Part shown: one piece after another, positions 22,406-32,610 of the stretch | Numbering within the stretch: the first letter of the stretch is position 1 | Layout of the letters: every line of letters begins with the position of its first letter | DNA from: Leidyana gryllorum EB-2025a | Lineage: Eukaryota > Apicomplexa | Direction: 5' to 3' | Assembly: GCA_048772705.1 (NCBI GenBank) | Contig: JBLWGC010000092.1 | Location: forward strand, 62,001 to 126,000 | Length of the DNA stretch: 64,000 nucleotides | Program-made: the position numbers and the translations under genes | Notes under the pieces: generated by a model | Told to the model about the DNA's origin: nothing | Seen by the model: the letters and a program-made list of their open reading frames with translations, nothing else | The model's database searches: none

Positions 22406-24841
22406 TCATTCGTCTACCAGAAGAGACGTCGGTGTGGTAGACATTGCTTGATGATAAAAAAGTGAAGTGGCTCTTATGCAATTGGTTTGGGGAACCACTG
22501 CTGTAGAGACCGAGGGATCCATCGCCAACGCGGCCGCTCGCAACCAAAGTGGTGACTTATAAACGCCGGGGTACAGGGGAGCGTGAATAACAATCCAATC
22601 CGCGGTCGATGGCTGAGAGGGTTTGCGCGACATATCCATATCGGAACTGTCAAAATCGAAGTGCCCGTGGTCAAAAGAGGTTCGGGCTTCCGAAGTACAC
22701 CGTGTGTCCGCGTCCGATAGGGCCGCTGGGGACTGTCTTCGATGTAGGAAGGAGTCGGAACGTTGGGGGAGTGGGGGGTGGGGCAAAGACTGGGACAGTT
22801 GGGATTGGGAGTGGGATCGGGAGTGGGATCGGGAGTGGGAGTGTTGTGAGGACGTCCAAGTGACCTTTCGTTGAAGAGGCCTTGCTGGGTTCAAGTTGGC
22901 CCCAGTGTCGAGAACTTTGGTTTCTTGGCATCCTCGTTCGAGTATGAGAAATATGGCTGGTTTAGCAACTCTCCTAGCCAACTCCAAAATTGGCGTCTTG
23001 GTGGCACGGACGCGATTATCACTAAGAGCCTTGAAAAAGGACCAAAACTGTGCGCCTGGTCGCTGACCTCGGACTCCACTCATGACCGAAACAAAAACGG
23101 CACTCATTCGTGCTTCCTCGAGCGCCTCATCGTTTCTGCCAGTCCACACCGGGATGGCAAAGTCAAAGTGATGGTACTGTGACGACACCATCAACCCAGC
23201 ACACCTCTGGAAGAAGCTCGAGAGACTGATCTTCATGAGGTGTGCTATGTCGGGCTTAATGAAATGGTTCAGATTGATTTTGTACTCGAGCACCGATGGG
23301 GGTAGAATTTGCTCAAGGCTTCCGCTTTGTCCCCATAGGGCGCGTGCCAAGTCCGAGAAAGGCGTCAACAACCCCTTCGCATTGCTCAGAGCGCGTAGAA
23401 CGCTCAGCCTCGCGATTAGGGAATGTCTCTGTTCGACATCCCACAAATGACGACGGGCATCTACAGCCAGAACGTCCATGATGGCGGCAACCTCGGTGTT
23501 ATGGCGAAGAAAGTTGATAGCCACTGAAGCCAAGAATGGTTCCGACGAATAGGCTACGACTGTATCATTCCGCCCGGAACTGTCCACTTCCATCAGCTGG
23601 CCCCAGCCATGTCGCATTAGCTGGTCGGAGATTTCATCATGATTGCGATACGCAACATATGCCGTCAGACAGACAAGTATACGATGAAATAATGCACTAT
23701 TGTTCATCTTCTGGCGTATCAACGCCATCCTTTGAGTATAGAGAGTAAATATCGTATCGTCGTCTAATCCAATGCGCCAGGCCGGACGGCCAAATCGTCG
23801 CATGGAGGCAGTGGTAGAACAGAATTGTGCAGTATCGATGGAGGGGTGAACAACTTGTGGCTCACCCTGGACTCCTAACGCATAAATAGGCACGACGGCC
23901 GCGTGGAATTGGTCAGTATCATCTTCGATATGGGGAAAATCGGTACGAAGTTGTCGCCGAAAGATCATTGAAGGAGGGAGTGTGTCGGATACGAGCACGC
24001 AATGTATCGAACAACCACATTGGGCCGAGCGATTGAATTCCAGGAGACCCTTTCGTAGTATATTGTAAAGTCGCAATTGCGGGTCATCAAAGATACACTG
24101 CGCTTCATCCAAAAAGAGGAAAAGTCGCTGATGGCCCGCGTCCGCAGTGACTCGGACGACATTTGCTTCCAGTTGCCTCCATAGAAGGGCCAAATTGTTG
24201 TGTGTCGCCTTGTCAATCTGCGGGCCGCGGCTGTGCTTGACCTCCACCATGGCGGCAGCCCGGGCGGCAGTGTGGAGTCCAGCGTTGTTGGAGCTGTTCA
24301 TACTGTCACTTCCGTATGTGTGGCCGTTGGCCGTGTTGTCAATCACAGGGGGGGTGTCAGCGTCGCCATTAGGGCGTGAAAGAGCCGGTCTTTGGAACGT
24401 ATCGGCCTTTATGGACGTGAGCTGGTACTCGAACCATTGACGGCCGTGATATGCAGAAAATTGACCGTTGGTCGTATTCATCATCATCATCATCATCAGA
24501 TTAGTCCATTGCGTGAGTAAGCAGATTAGGTCTGTTGAGTTGCGCAGCGATAATATTGAGGACGCAAACTTGGCTGGCGGGGGATAAGTTCCGTATCTAC
24601 TACTTGCCAGCGCTGCATACAAAGATGGTGAACGCAATGCACTTTCGTATATCAGTCTTGATTTGCCTGTGCCAGAGGACTGCACCAAACAAGTAATAGG
24701 GTGAAGATCAATTGGATGGCTCATGAAGTGGTCCATGAGCTCGGCAGGCGTCATTCCTCCTGATAACCAACGTGTGTGGAAGGCACGTTTGTTAGCTCCC
24801 TCCAGATCGCCGAGGTGCATCAGGACATCAGGGGTGGTCAT
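22406..24841 (-). CDS. Large P-loop NTPase of the SSGTGKSR type (Crinkler/effector-like ATPase)
   Basis: A single exon of 811 residues. Walker A is QSSGTGKSR (54-62) and Walker B is LFLFLDEAQCIF (about 240-251), with an intervening low-complexity insert that includes six consecutive methionines (116-121) from a CAT microsatellite. A sensor-like Ser-Asp (VLVSDTLPPS) follows Walker B. The C-terminal third carries Ser/His/Arg repeats (HSHSRSHSRSHSQS). The LVQSSGTGKSR wording is characteristic of a family of orphan STAND/AAA-like ATPases abundant in fungi, oomycetes and other protists, some fused to Crinkler headers; here there is no recognisable effector header or nuclease. ATPase activity is likely, its role unknown. 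It is intronless, unlike most neighbours. Confidence 0.6.
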   Translation of the reverse strand: MTTPDVLMHLGDLEGANKRAFHTRWLSGGMTPAELMDHFMSHPIDLHPITCLVQSSGTGKSRLIYESALRSPSLYAALASSRYGTYPPPAKFASSILSLRNSTDLICLLTQWTNLMMMMMMNTTNGQFSAYHGRQWFEYQLTSIKADTFQRPALSRPNGDADTPPVIDNTANGHTYGSDSMNSSNNAGLHTAARAAAMVEVKHSRGPQIDKATHNNLALLWRQLEANVVRVTADAGHQRLFLFLDEAQCIFDDPQLRLYNILRKGLLEFNRSAQCGCSIHCVLVSDTLPPSMIFRRQLRTDFPHIEDDTDQFHAAVVPIYALGVQGEPQVVHPSIDTAQFCSTTASMRRFGRPAWRIGLDDDTIFTLYTQRMALIRQKMNNSALFHRILVCLTAYVAYRNHDEISDQLMRHGWGQLMEVDSSGRNDTVVAYSSEPFLASVAINFLRHNTEVAAIMDVLAVDARRHLWDVEQRHSLIARLSVLRALSNAKGLLTPFSDLARALWGQSGSLEQILPPSVLEYKINLNHFIKPDIAHLMKISLSSFFQRCAGLMVSSQYHHFDFAIPVWTGRNDEALEEARMSAVFVSVMSGVRGQRPGAQFWSFFKALSDNRVRATKTPILELARRVAKPAIFLILERGCQETKVLDTGANLNPARPLQRKVTWTSSQHSHSRSHSRSHSQSQLSQSLPHPPLPQRSDSFLHRRQSPAALSDADTRCTSEARTSFDHGHFDFDSSDMDMSRKPSQPSTADWIVIHAPLYPGVYKSPLWLRAAALAMDPSVSTAVVPQTNCIRATSLFYHQAMSTTPTSLLVDE
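24481..24498. repeat. CAT/ATG trinucleotide microsatellite in coding sequence
   Basis: Six repeats of TCA/CAT read on the minus strand as six Met codons of the P-loop NTPase. It is prone to length change without frameshift. Confidence 0.8.
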
Positions 24842-25317
24842 TGATTAGGAAGAGAAGAGAGCGTCTGTTGATGCACAAATGAATTTCCCAATCAACAGAC
24901 GGATTGAGATATATACAGAGCCGAGCGAGCTCCTTCTTAGAGTTCTTTTGAGCCTACACTACTTTATATAGGTCCAGGTTGGCTACTCTTGGTTGGGGTA
25001 AAAGGACCGACAGACTGAATGTTGCGGAGGCGCTCAGCCGTTATCAGCGCACTAATGCTTTGTGAAGGAGTCTGTTGTTCATCAAGGCCTAGTTTCATCC
25101 ATCTATTCGATACAAATAGAAACACGAGCATGGAAATTCAAAAGTCGCAAATTGGGATGTGGGGGAGGTTAGGGGATCGGTAGGCGTGGATTTTGTGGTG
25201 CCAGATACGTCTTGCTTGAGATGGGACAATACTTGGTTGGACAACCTCTTAACCAACATAAAGTTGCCTCTTCGTTGACGCCCAACACAAAGGAGGCGAT
25301 AAAACTGGGCATCAAAA
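24842..25317. other. Divergent intergenic region (476 bp)
   Basis: Lies between the NTPase start (minus) and the thioredoxin-like gene (plus). AT-rich with TATA-like elements near 24908 and 24964. No supported ORF. Confidence 0.4.
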
Positions 25318-25833
25318 ATGACTGGATGCTTGGGCCTGGTTGGGTTGGGAGATATAATAATTTCAAGATCACTTAGTACCTCTTCCGCGAAAACATTGGG
25401 ACAACCGATCCATCAGACTTCAGCTTTAAGTGTTACCATGCCGAGTCCAGTGGTGGAGTTAAATAAGCAGCAGCTCTATGACCTTCTGAACGCTCACTCC
25501 GGTCCCGAATTTTGTTTACTTGAGTTCTATGCCCCTTGGTGCCCGCATTGCCACGCATTCGTGCCTGAATATGAGCGGGTCGCGCAAGAAGTGAAATCAC
25601 GATTTGGTGATCAGGTCACCGTAGCCCGGTACAACGGGTCTGATAATCCCATCCCTACGGCCTTCGACATCCAGTATTTCCCCTCCTTCTACGTTGCAGG
25701 GACCAAACTTGAGCATCCCATCCCTTACGATGGACAAAGATCCGTCAAAGGGCTCGTATCTTTTCTTGATCATATCCTCCAATTGGCAGCCCACAATCCA
25801 ACTCGCCGTCAACGCTACTCCAGAGCTGTTTGA
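25318..25833 (+). CDS. Thioredoxin-fold protein, PDI-like CPHC active site
   Basis: A single exon. The thioredoxin domain begins at MPSPVVELNKQQL (ATG 25438) and contains FYAPWCPHCHAF with CPHC at residues 35-38 counted from that Met; the cis-proline loop is QYFPSFYVAG. The frame is open upstream to ATG 25318, giving 40 further residues (MTGCLGLVG... SRSLSTSSAKTLGQ) with the Arg/Ser/Thr-rich, acid-free look of a mitochondrial or plastid transit peptide. With the first ATG the protein has 171 residues, with the second 131. CPHC is the DsbA dipeptide, usually strongly oxidising. There is no KDEL. Which start is used decides localisation and cannot be settled here. Confidence 0.75.
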   Translation: MTGCLGLVGLGDIIISRSLSTSSAKTLGQPIHQTSALSVTMPSPVVELNKQQLYDLLNAHSGPEFCLLEFYAPWCPHCHAFVPEYERVAQEVKSRFGDQVTVARYNGSDNPIPTAFDIQYFPSFYVAGTKLEHPIPYDGQRSVKGLVSFLDHILQLAAHNPTRRQRYSRAV

Positions 25834-26254
25834 ACCTCCATGTCACACCTTCTCGTCAGGATAAACGGCATTGTGCTTGTATGATGAATTTGTTGATACT
25901 GAAACAACCATCAACCACATCAGACAGAGGAACTCAGCCGCAGAAACAAACGATAAAGGCAATTTATGACGACGGTAGATTCGAGCGAGAGCGACATGTG
26001 ATAAATGTGTCATGGTGAGGGTGGAAAAGCAAGATGAGGTGTGTGTGTATAAAAAATGACCACGTAACCATTGAAATCATCCGCACTAACCGATGCGAGG
26101 CAGCATAAGGACCGTTTGGCAATCACTATCGATATATAACGCGTTGCTCATCCTTTGCGGTCTCCGCTTTACGCGGAACAGCTGCCGGTTCAGCAACCGA
26201 TCAATATGGTGAGTAGTCAACTGTGTCACAGAGTCAATCAGTCATCAGATACAA
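25834..26254. other. Gap downstream of thioredoxin-like gene
   Basis: About 420 bp without a supported gene. It holds short donor-like GTGAGT sites (one at 26209) facing plus-strand exon-like fragments that I could not assemble into a convincing protein. Confidence 0.35.
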
Positions 26255-26458
26255 TTACAGGTACAAAACGGCGTTGCGTCTCGACACGGAACGTGAGTAG
26301 CAGCTCGCTAGGTGTGGTAGGCTCTCTCCTGATGACTGGTGATGCAACGAAAGCTGTTTGACCAGCTTCGGATGCAGATCGTCCATCGGCTCACTGAAGG
26401 TATTCAGGAGCGCTTGGTGACGCGGTGCAGTAGAGGAGGTCTTGTGATTACTCGGCAT
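26255..26458 (-). CDS. Possible small gene, unresolved
   Basis: A minus-strand ORF of 67 residues starts MPSNHKTSSTAPRHQALLNTF only 24 bp beyond the stop of the iron transporter on the same strand. A good donor (GTGAGC) and accept site within it would splice out 43 nt and give an alternative end (SELLLTFRVETQRRF). The plus strand of the same stretch also has two GTGAGT donors and matching acceptors. One short gene probably lies here, but strand and structure are undecided. Confidence 0.25.
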   Translation of the reverse strand: MPSNHKTSSTAPRHQALLNTFSEPMDDLHPKLVKQLSLHHQSSGESLPHLASCYSRSVSRRNAVLYL

Positions 26459-26481
26459 TGTTTCAGTCTCAAACTTTTTTT

Positions 26482-27720
26482 CTAAATAGCACTAAAACTT
26501 GATGTCGTATATCCCCAACGGCCTAACAGATCTTGTAAAACCGTCCCAGATCCGTACGCGGCCACACTTGCGACCGCTCCATTGATCATCATGATAAGTC
26601 CTGATTTGATGGGGTTCTGATTTGAGAACCTCGCCTGTCAAGAGAGCACAAAAAGAAAATGTGCCAAAGTAGAATAGAAGAGCCATTACCTTGAACATCC
26701 CCAAGATGAACAGAGTCATCAGGGTCACACTACAAGTCACCAAAAAAGCAGAGTGAACGTTACTGTTGCTGCTCCCTGCCAGCCACAGGGTGAAACCCAA
26801 CAACGGGACCATCCCGAATAAGCCAAAGGAGCAGAACATCACGACTCCGCGGAGCAGAGGGCCAGGCCCATTCGAGTCCTCAATCTGTAGTCCCAACTCC
26901 TCCACCATCATATGAGACAGGAAAAACTTGGGATACTTAAAGGCGATGTCGATCATAGCCACCGCGTCCTCGTAACTTATTCCATACTTCGTTTGGTATA
27001 TATCAACCATCTCTCCCTTCTCTCCCTCAGGACAGTTCTCAATCTCCCTGAACAACAAACGTTGGGTAACTGAATCATTTCCTCACCATTCCTCGCGAAT
27101 CTTTTCAGCGTTCACAAATTCGACTTCGGCTTTGGCACTGACATACTGCGAAGATTAACCAGTCGCTCAAAAGAACAAAGTAGCTGATGCACGCCCCGCC
27201 AACTCAGCGCGCACCACCTTTCAGCCACCTACCTCGCCAAATCCCATACTGAACGCGTCCGCCAGAAGGTTTCCGATACCCACAATGATAACCTGACCGG
27301 GCGTAATCCGAGCACCTACACAGCCAGCCACAATAGCGAAAATCGTGACCACCCCATCTAAGCCGCCAAACACCAGAGCCTTCACGATATCGCCCGACGT
27401 GGCAATGTGAGGCTCCTCGTGAGACTCCCCAAAGTACACTGCCAAGTCTTCCGCCCGTAAAGGCCTCGACCCCAGAACTCCTGCGTGTGCTTGTCTGCAA
27501 GTAATGATTGCAAGTGTGTGCCAGCGAATAGGGTGTGTCTCCAGTACCTTGATGCTTCCAGATCACGATTCTGATAGGCTTGACGAGCACCTTTAAGGTC
27601 TCTAGGAATCACTGGAATGCTTCTGCCTTCATTCGGACTGGTCAGAGCTTGATACAGACCTCCCATTGGTGGAGTAAATTTTTCGGGAGAGGAGGTTTCA
27701 GAGCTTGAGCCACTAGACAT
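26482..27720 (-). CDS. VIT: Vacuolar iron transporter, VIT1/CCC1 family
   Basis: Exons 27548-27720, 27233-27494, 27087-27145, 26690-27047 and 26482-26634 encode 334 residues; introns are 53, 87, 39 and 55 nt. VIT/CCC1 exchangers move Fe2+/Mn2+ into vacuoles against H+. Helix 1 carries GGLDGVVTIFAIVAG, helix 2 IGNLLADAFSMGFGEY, and the cytosolic metal-binding stretch holds regularly spaced Glu (EVEFVNAEKIREEWEIENC), followed by the EDAVAMIDIAFKYP segment and three more membrane helices. The last exon gives KSGLIMMINGAVASVAAYGSG, the expected final helix. An alternative upstream ATG at 27894 would add a hydrophobic leader; I prefer 27720. Confidence 0.9.
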
Positions 27721-28002
27721 GGAGGAGAACGCGTTTGAACAAACTAGTGCGACTATCAAGATTAACAAAGGTAAGGGCTCTTTGTATGAACTCAGACACG
27801 TGTGACAGAGTTGGAGAATTGCCGATGTCTTAACCTTTGTGAGCTTCACCTCATCCTCGCCGACCAAATGAAGCTGAATGCCCGGCGGAACCAACTGGCG
27901 AACCAGTAAGCATATACATTATATGTGTCAGTGCAGGCGGCTGGGATTGTTGGGTGTGAGGACGCGCGTTGTTGAGAGGAGGCAGTCATTGGGCTGAGTT
28001 GA

Positions 28003-28420
28003 ATGATTACTGGACCTCTAATTAGGGACGCTAAGCGTCTGGTGGAGCTCCTTGATACGTTCGCTGGCTGTCAAAAGCGTTACTTTGTCGGATATAATCT
28101 CTGCGCGCATCGGCGTTACATGCACCAGAGGGTTTCTGTTGTAATGTCCTTTTTCGCTGTCTTTCAGATTGATCAAGAGGTCATACGAATATGCGAAGCA
28201 CTTTTCCCAGATATCAAGTCGTCAGGCCATCTTTGACTTACGTTCAGCACTGGAAGCGCACGAATTCCTGAAAGAATTCGAGATGGCTTCGCTGGTGAAT
28301 TTGGTGCCGCGTACAGCCGAGGAGGCCAAATCACTGATCCCTACCCTGAACAGGCTGACGGACGAGCAAGTTGCAGGTGTTTTGCACGACATCGAGAAAT
28401 ATAAGTTGTTCAGCCTCTGA
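28003..28420 (+). CDS. RPB4: RNA polymerase II subunit RPB4
   Basis: The sure part is the last exon 28168-28420 (84 codons with stop), preceded by a pyrimidine-rich acceptor TCTTTCAG. It encodes SYEYAKHFSQISSRQAIFDLRSAL, then ANL-like SLVNLVPRTAEEAKSLIPTL and DEQVAGVLHDI, the HRDC-like fold of RPB4 ending KLFSL. RPB4 pairs with RPB7 to form the stalk of Pol II. The first exon probably starts at ATG 28003 (GPLIRDAKRLVELLD resembles the RPB4 N-terminal helix), but no strong donor gives the right phase; a weak GTTCGC after codon 18 would fit. Family assignment is good, 5' structure is not. Confidence 0.75.
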
Positions 28421-28487
28421 GGAACTCTCAAGTCGTTACAAAAAGGAGTAGCTATTTGGATTTGCGGAAATATTTTTGGAGCTGTTA

Positions 28488-29358
28488 ATGGAGTCTGAAG
28501 AGGATCGCACTGCCGTTTACGGAGCTTCCCCTCGGGAGGAGAATGCCAAGGAACCAATTGGCGCTGAGGATCGGGGCGGTTCCCCCGTTGATTCCCAGCC
28601 TGAGGATGATTTACCTCCAAAGCGACGCCGCAGCAACGATGGATACAACAGTCACGGCCCGAGCGGTGAGGGCGAATCGCGATCAGAGCGTCGAAGCAAC
28701 CGCAATGAAGGCGAAACTATGAGTTTGCTGGTACGTCACCTCAAGTTCGCTACGCCTCCTGGGCTCGTGCGCAAGTACTTCGAACAGTGTGGTGAGTATA
28801 GTAGTAGCTAGTTCCGTTCTCAATACTACGATAGGCGAGGTTAAGGACGTCTACCTTCCCCTCGACTACGAACGTGGCAACCCCCGCGGTTTCGGATTCG
28901 TGGAGTTCGCTAACGCTCGCGATGCCGAGACCGCTTTGAGAGTGCTTGATGGCACGGAGTTGGACGGAAGTACCATCTCAATATCAGTTGCACAGCATGG
29001 GCGTAAAACCCCTTCCACCATGCGACAACGTTCTTCCGGCAACAGACGGAGGTTCCGCAGAGAGCCATACGACAACTATGACCGATCCGGCTCGCCCTAT
29101 CGGGGCCGCTCCAGTCGCGGCTACCGCGATGGTCGCTACGGCACTCCACGGGGGGGTTACGACTCATACCGGGATGGACCTCGGGGAGGAGACTCATTTC
29201 GTAGCAGAGATGACGAGCCTCCCCGCAGCAGATACGACTACGACCGCTCGTACAGGGACGGACCATCGAACCGCTCGTGGGCTAATGACTACCGCGACGG
29301 TCCTCGTGACTCCGGCCCACCCCGTAGCAGTTACTCCGGTAGACGCGGTAGCCGATAG
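28488..29358 (+). CDS. RRM protein with RG/RD-rich tail (SR-like splicing factor)
   Basis: Exons 28488-28791 and 28835-29358 (43-nt intron) encode 275 residues. An acidic/basic N-terminal part with KRRR precedes one RRM at about 78-155: RNP2 LLVRHLK and RNP1 RGFGFVEF. The C-terminal 115 residues repeat Arg with Ser, Gly, Asp and Tyr (RDGPR, GYRDGRYG, SYRDGP), a blend of RS and RGG composition, likely methylated (CARM1-type enzymes modify such tails) and phosphorylated. It resembles SRSF2/SRSF10-type factors that act in spliceosome assembly and is consistent with an intron-rich genome. Confidence 0.85.
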
Positions 29359-29777
29359 TGGGTGGTCCCCTAAGAGGGCGAGCCTCAATTGTAGCGTCAC
29401 TCTCTGCCCTTCATAGCGAGCAATTAGCTCGTTCGCATTGTCTCCGCTCGCTTGTATGCTTTTAGTGATGATGGAAACCAACTGGAATTGACAGACAGAG
29501 CCTTCGTATAGCAGCGGAACTACCACGCGGGAAGGAGGAGCCCCCTATTTCATGTAAAACCCTCTCCTCCTCCACTTCGCCTTGATTTGATGAGTCAGTC
29601 TCTCTCTGTATATCAATTCTCTCTCTGTGTGTCTAGCAGCATCGCCCCTCAACCACATCATCAAACCTCAGCTCTCAAGCCCCATCGGCAGCCATCCAGC
29701 TGGCACCTGTCTTTCTCCCACTCGACCAAGAATTGCGTTTTACAACCGCACCAAGCCTCCTCTCATAACGCACACAC
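29359..29777. other. Spacer after the RRM gene
   Basis: 419 bp with pyrimidine-rich stretches (CTCTCTCTGT near 29600). No supported gene; likely 3' UTR and the next promoter. Confidence 0.4.
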
Positions 29778-29858
29778 ATGATGTCTCAGTTTGCTGTCCC
29801 TCGTTCGCTCAAGTCCAATAAATTCCAAACTTATTTTGCTGTAAAAAGGAGTCACATC

Positions 29859-30125
29859 ATGTATAACAACAATTACGGACACCCGCCCTCGCATGGATAT
29901 CATGGAGGCCCACCGCCGCCGCACCATCACCATCCTCATCCTCACCCTGCGGGACCGCCTCCCCAGCAGTACTATCCTCCCACGGCTGGAGGCTACCCTC
30001 CGCCCCCAGGTCACATGCCGCCAGGCCACATGCCGCATCCCCCGCCGATGCATCATATGCCCCCTCCTCAGGGCAACTACGGATACGGCCAGAACGGCTA
30101 CCCACCCCAGTATCGTCCATATTGA
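29859..30125 (+). CDS. Short Pro/His/Gly/Tyr-rich protein
   Basis: From ATG 29859 the ORF gives 88 residues: MYNNNYGHPPSHGYHGG followed by runs of Pro, His and Gln, then PPGHMPPGHMP repeats, ending NGYPPQYRPY. An in-frame ATG at 29778 would add 27 residues of ordinary composition. The sequence is of low complexity, like GYP-rich adhesive or annexin-type tails and phase-separating RNA-binding proteins. It has no fold to name. The region just upstream is AT-rich with an AATAAA at about 29818. Confidence 0.45.
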   Translation: MYNNNYGHPPSHGYHGGPPPPHHHHPHPHPAGPPPQQYYPPTAGGYPPPPGHMPPGHMPHPPPMHHMPPPQGNYGYGQNGYPPQYRPY

Positions 30126-30438
30126 TTTTTACGCTAAAAACCGATGGATGCGCACCGGAGAAACAACAGAAAGCAGGTCATATAGTGTCAAATCAAACTG
30201 TGATTGGTGTAGGAGGCCACGTGTTTCATAGTGTGTGGCACACACTTGGGTGAAGGTTTGGCAACTAAGGTCCCCCAACCAAGCTGCCCACACAGCCGTT
30301 GTGTCGTTAGCCCTCTTGCTAAGAGACAGGAGATAGCTGAGGGCATTGATTGGGGTTGAGAGCATTGATTGGGATTTGGACGATGAAACTTGACACTTCA
30401 GCCGTCCAATTGTGATGCTGTGAGGAATTAGATGCACG
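30126..30438. other. Spacer before the unassigned gene cluster
   Basis: 313 bp. A tandem 16-bp echo (TTGATTGGGRTTGAG-like) occurs near 30338-30375. No supported gene. Confidence 0.4.
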
Positions 30439-32610
30439 ATGGCTGTGGGAGGGTCTTTTTTTTCATTTTGCACCCAGCAGATGAAGGCAGTGTATTTGCC
30501 TGTTCAAGAGTATCGGGGCGGTCATCTTCCGCTGGTGTTAACAGCGTCGTTGCCGTCAGCAACGTGCAGTAATTCGTTGGAAGCGGATTCCTCAATCCGT
30601 TCCGAATGCGAAAATGCGTCTCCTCCGCGCCGCCTGATTGATTGGAGTGGGGGATGCCCATTGACCACCCGGAAAGCGCCCAATGAGAGGATAGTGAAGG
30701 TTATGATGAATGTTCTGTTCAATGATTGGGACAAGGATTCCTGGAACGTTAGTCGTCCGAGCCCGGCGGTCGAATGGGACGCTTATAAGAAGAACATCTT
30801 TCACGCCAGCCAGATGCACGCTGGATTTATCACCACGAGTCCCGTCAGTTTTGAGGAACCTGTGACCGTCGCGCACTTTTGCGAGGTGCTGAGAGGTCAG
30901 AAGCTGGCGGAAGTGCAGTTGGAAGCCTACGATGGGGCGCTACGACACTTCGTTCAGTCTCAATTGGCTGGATTCTTGGACGGCAGTGATGGGGGTGAGC
31001 CCAAGTTGGTATTGTCGTTGTGTTCCGGCAAACCCAACTCTGCCTACTCGACCGCCGTTGTGTTCCCTTTGACCGACAGTCCCGTGGAGGGCAGTCCAGA
31101 GTGTACCATCTACAGCTGGCACGCGAGTCGAGTGCTGAAGCTTGAGCTTTTCAAAACGCACACAATGGCGAGGCAGAGGAGCTCAGGAGTCCAATTCTTC
31201 ACCTACAGAACTACTGCCCGTGCTTACGACTTGTCTCAGAAAAAGCCAAAGGCGGCCGAGTGGACGCTGAGTGGCACTCGTCAAGAGGGGCTGGGATGGC
31301 TCAAATACATTGTCGAGGAGCTGCAAGCCGTGGATATGGCGATTAGAAGTCTGGGAGGCTCTGATCTGCCCGCTGCGGATCTCCAGTGGAGTGGGACTGA
31401 GAATGGACGTAGCCTACGGGTGGCTTCAATGAACCACCCCTATGCAACGGAAGCCATTCTTCGCGAATGCGCCTCCCAGGATATCGATAGGACCATTGAA
31501 GCCGCCTGGAAAGACGAACCGGACAACGTCGTCCTCTGGACAGTCGGACACGTCGCTGACAAACAGAGTCGGCAAAGTGTGCGAGTGTTCGGTAACTGCG
31601 CGAAAGCGCAACAGGCTCTGGCACTCAAACACGCGTTCCGGACGGGTTGTTTGAAGCGAGAAGTAACCCTGCGTGAGGTCGACGGATGCATATGTGCGTA
31701 CGACACTGTTGGAGAGACGGACAACGCGGTGTGGGCTTTCGACCCTGCGTCAGACGCGTTTGTTGAGGTTACGCGTGCCGGTGTTCACGAGCGAGTGATC
31801 CCGCGACGCCCAGCTGAGACGGTGGAACTGCCAGTCGAAGCAGCTGAGGTCACTCGAGAGCAGCCGGTCGACGCTGTTTTGGAGAAGGCGCGGAAGGTTT
31901 ATAGAGAGAAGGCTGGAGACCGGGCGACAGCATTGGCACATAATCTTCTGGGGGAGATGAAGCGTAACCGTCGGACAGAGTGCTCATTGGTGGCCGCTCG
32001 TCAAAGCGAAGAGAGTGATGGGAAGTTGCACCTTTTGGTCGACGGGAGAGGGGTGCCAGTGTACTCTAAGACGCTCGTGTCTGCTGCCACTCAGCGCGAG
32101 ACCGCGTTAGGGCTCGATCTCAATCATGCCAAGGCAGGAATGTGGCTGACTGTTCTCAGCGACATCTCCCCAAAGATCGTTGACATAGCACACGACCTGT
32201 GGTCGGATCTGCCAAACCCTCCCAAAACATATGAAATCTGGGCAGCTCATTTGGGCGAGAACCCTCTTTTGTGGTGGGTGGGTACACTGAAGGCCACTGC
32301 GGCTCATCGAGTGAGACGCGGGGCCGTGATACTGCAAGGGTTCCCAATTGTACGGAATAAGATCGCCCACAAGCCCTATACACATATGCTGTCCGTCCGG
32401 GAGGACTGTGAGAGTATAGAATTGCGCTCTTTCGCGGGCGATAAGCTCTGTAGTCTCGAAGACATTCCGCTGGAAGGGACAGATCTACGCAACATAAAGA
32501 CCGCTCTCAGAGAGGCACTAAAGAAGTTCCGGTCTTTCACGATCACTCCCGAAATGATGACATCCCTCGTGTCCCAAGCCGCAAGAATTCTCAATCCCGT
32601 CGTCCGCTGA
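30439..32610 (+). CDS. Unassigned single-exon protein A, 723 residues
   Basis: One uninterrupted frame from ATG 30439 (a second Met lies at 30481). The protein is soluble-looking with regular spacing of Trp and charged residues (NVLFNDWDKDSWNVS, TVAHFCEVLRGQKLAE, LWSDLPNPPKTYEIWAAHL), so it is almost certainly coding, not chance. Residues about 440-500 are rich in Glu/Val/Ala and look like a linker. No Walker, kinase, polymerase, protease or zinc motif was found. It begins a series of five plus-strand intronless genes of unknown family reaching to 38.3 kb. A T-run close to the start is shared with others of the series. Confidence 0.75.
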   Translation: MAVGGSFFSFCTQQMKAVYLPVQEYRGGHLPLVLTASLPSATCSNSLEADSSIRSECENASPPRRLIDWSGGCPLTTRKAPNERIVKVMMNVLFNDWDKDSWNVSRPSPAVEWDAYKKNIFHASQMHAGFITTSPVSFEEPVTVAHFCEVLRGQKLAEVQLEAYDGALRHFVQSQLAGFLDGSDGGEPKLVLSLCSGKPNSAYSTAVVFPLTDSPVEGSPECTIYSWHASRVLKLELFKTHTMARQRSSGVQFFTYRTTARAYDLSQKKPKAAEWTLSGTRQEGLGWLKYIVEELQAVDMAIRSLGGSDLPAADLQWSGTENGRSLRVASMNHPYATEAILRECASQDIDRTIEAAWKDEPDNVVLWTVGHVADKQSRQSVRVFGNCAKAQQALALKHAFRTGCLKREVTLREVDGCICAYDTVGETDNAVWAFDPASDAFVEVTRAGVHERVIPRRPAETVELPVEAAEVTREQPVDAVLEKARKVYREKAGDRATALAHNLLGEMKRNRRTECSLVAARQSEESDGKLHLLVDGRGVPVYSKTLVSAATQRETALGLDLNHAKAGMWLTVLSDISPKIVDIAHDLWSDLPNPPKTYEIWAAHLGENPLLWWVGTLKATAAHRVRRGAVILQGFPIVRNKIAHKPYTHMLSVREDCESIELRSFAGDKLCSLEDIPLEGTDLRNIKTALREALKKFRSFTITPEMMTSLVSQAARILNPVVR

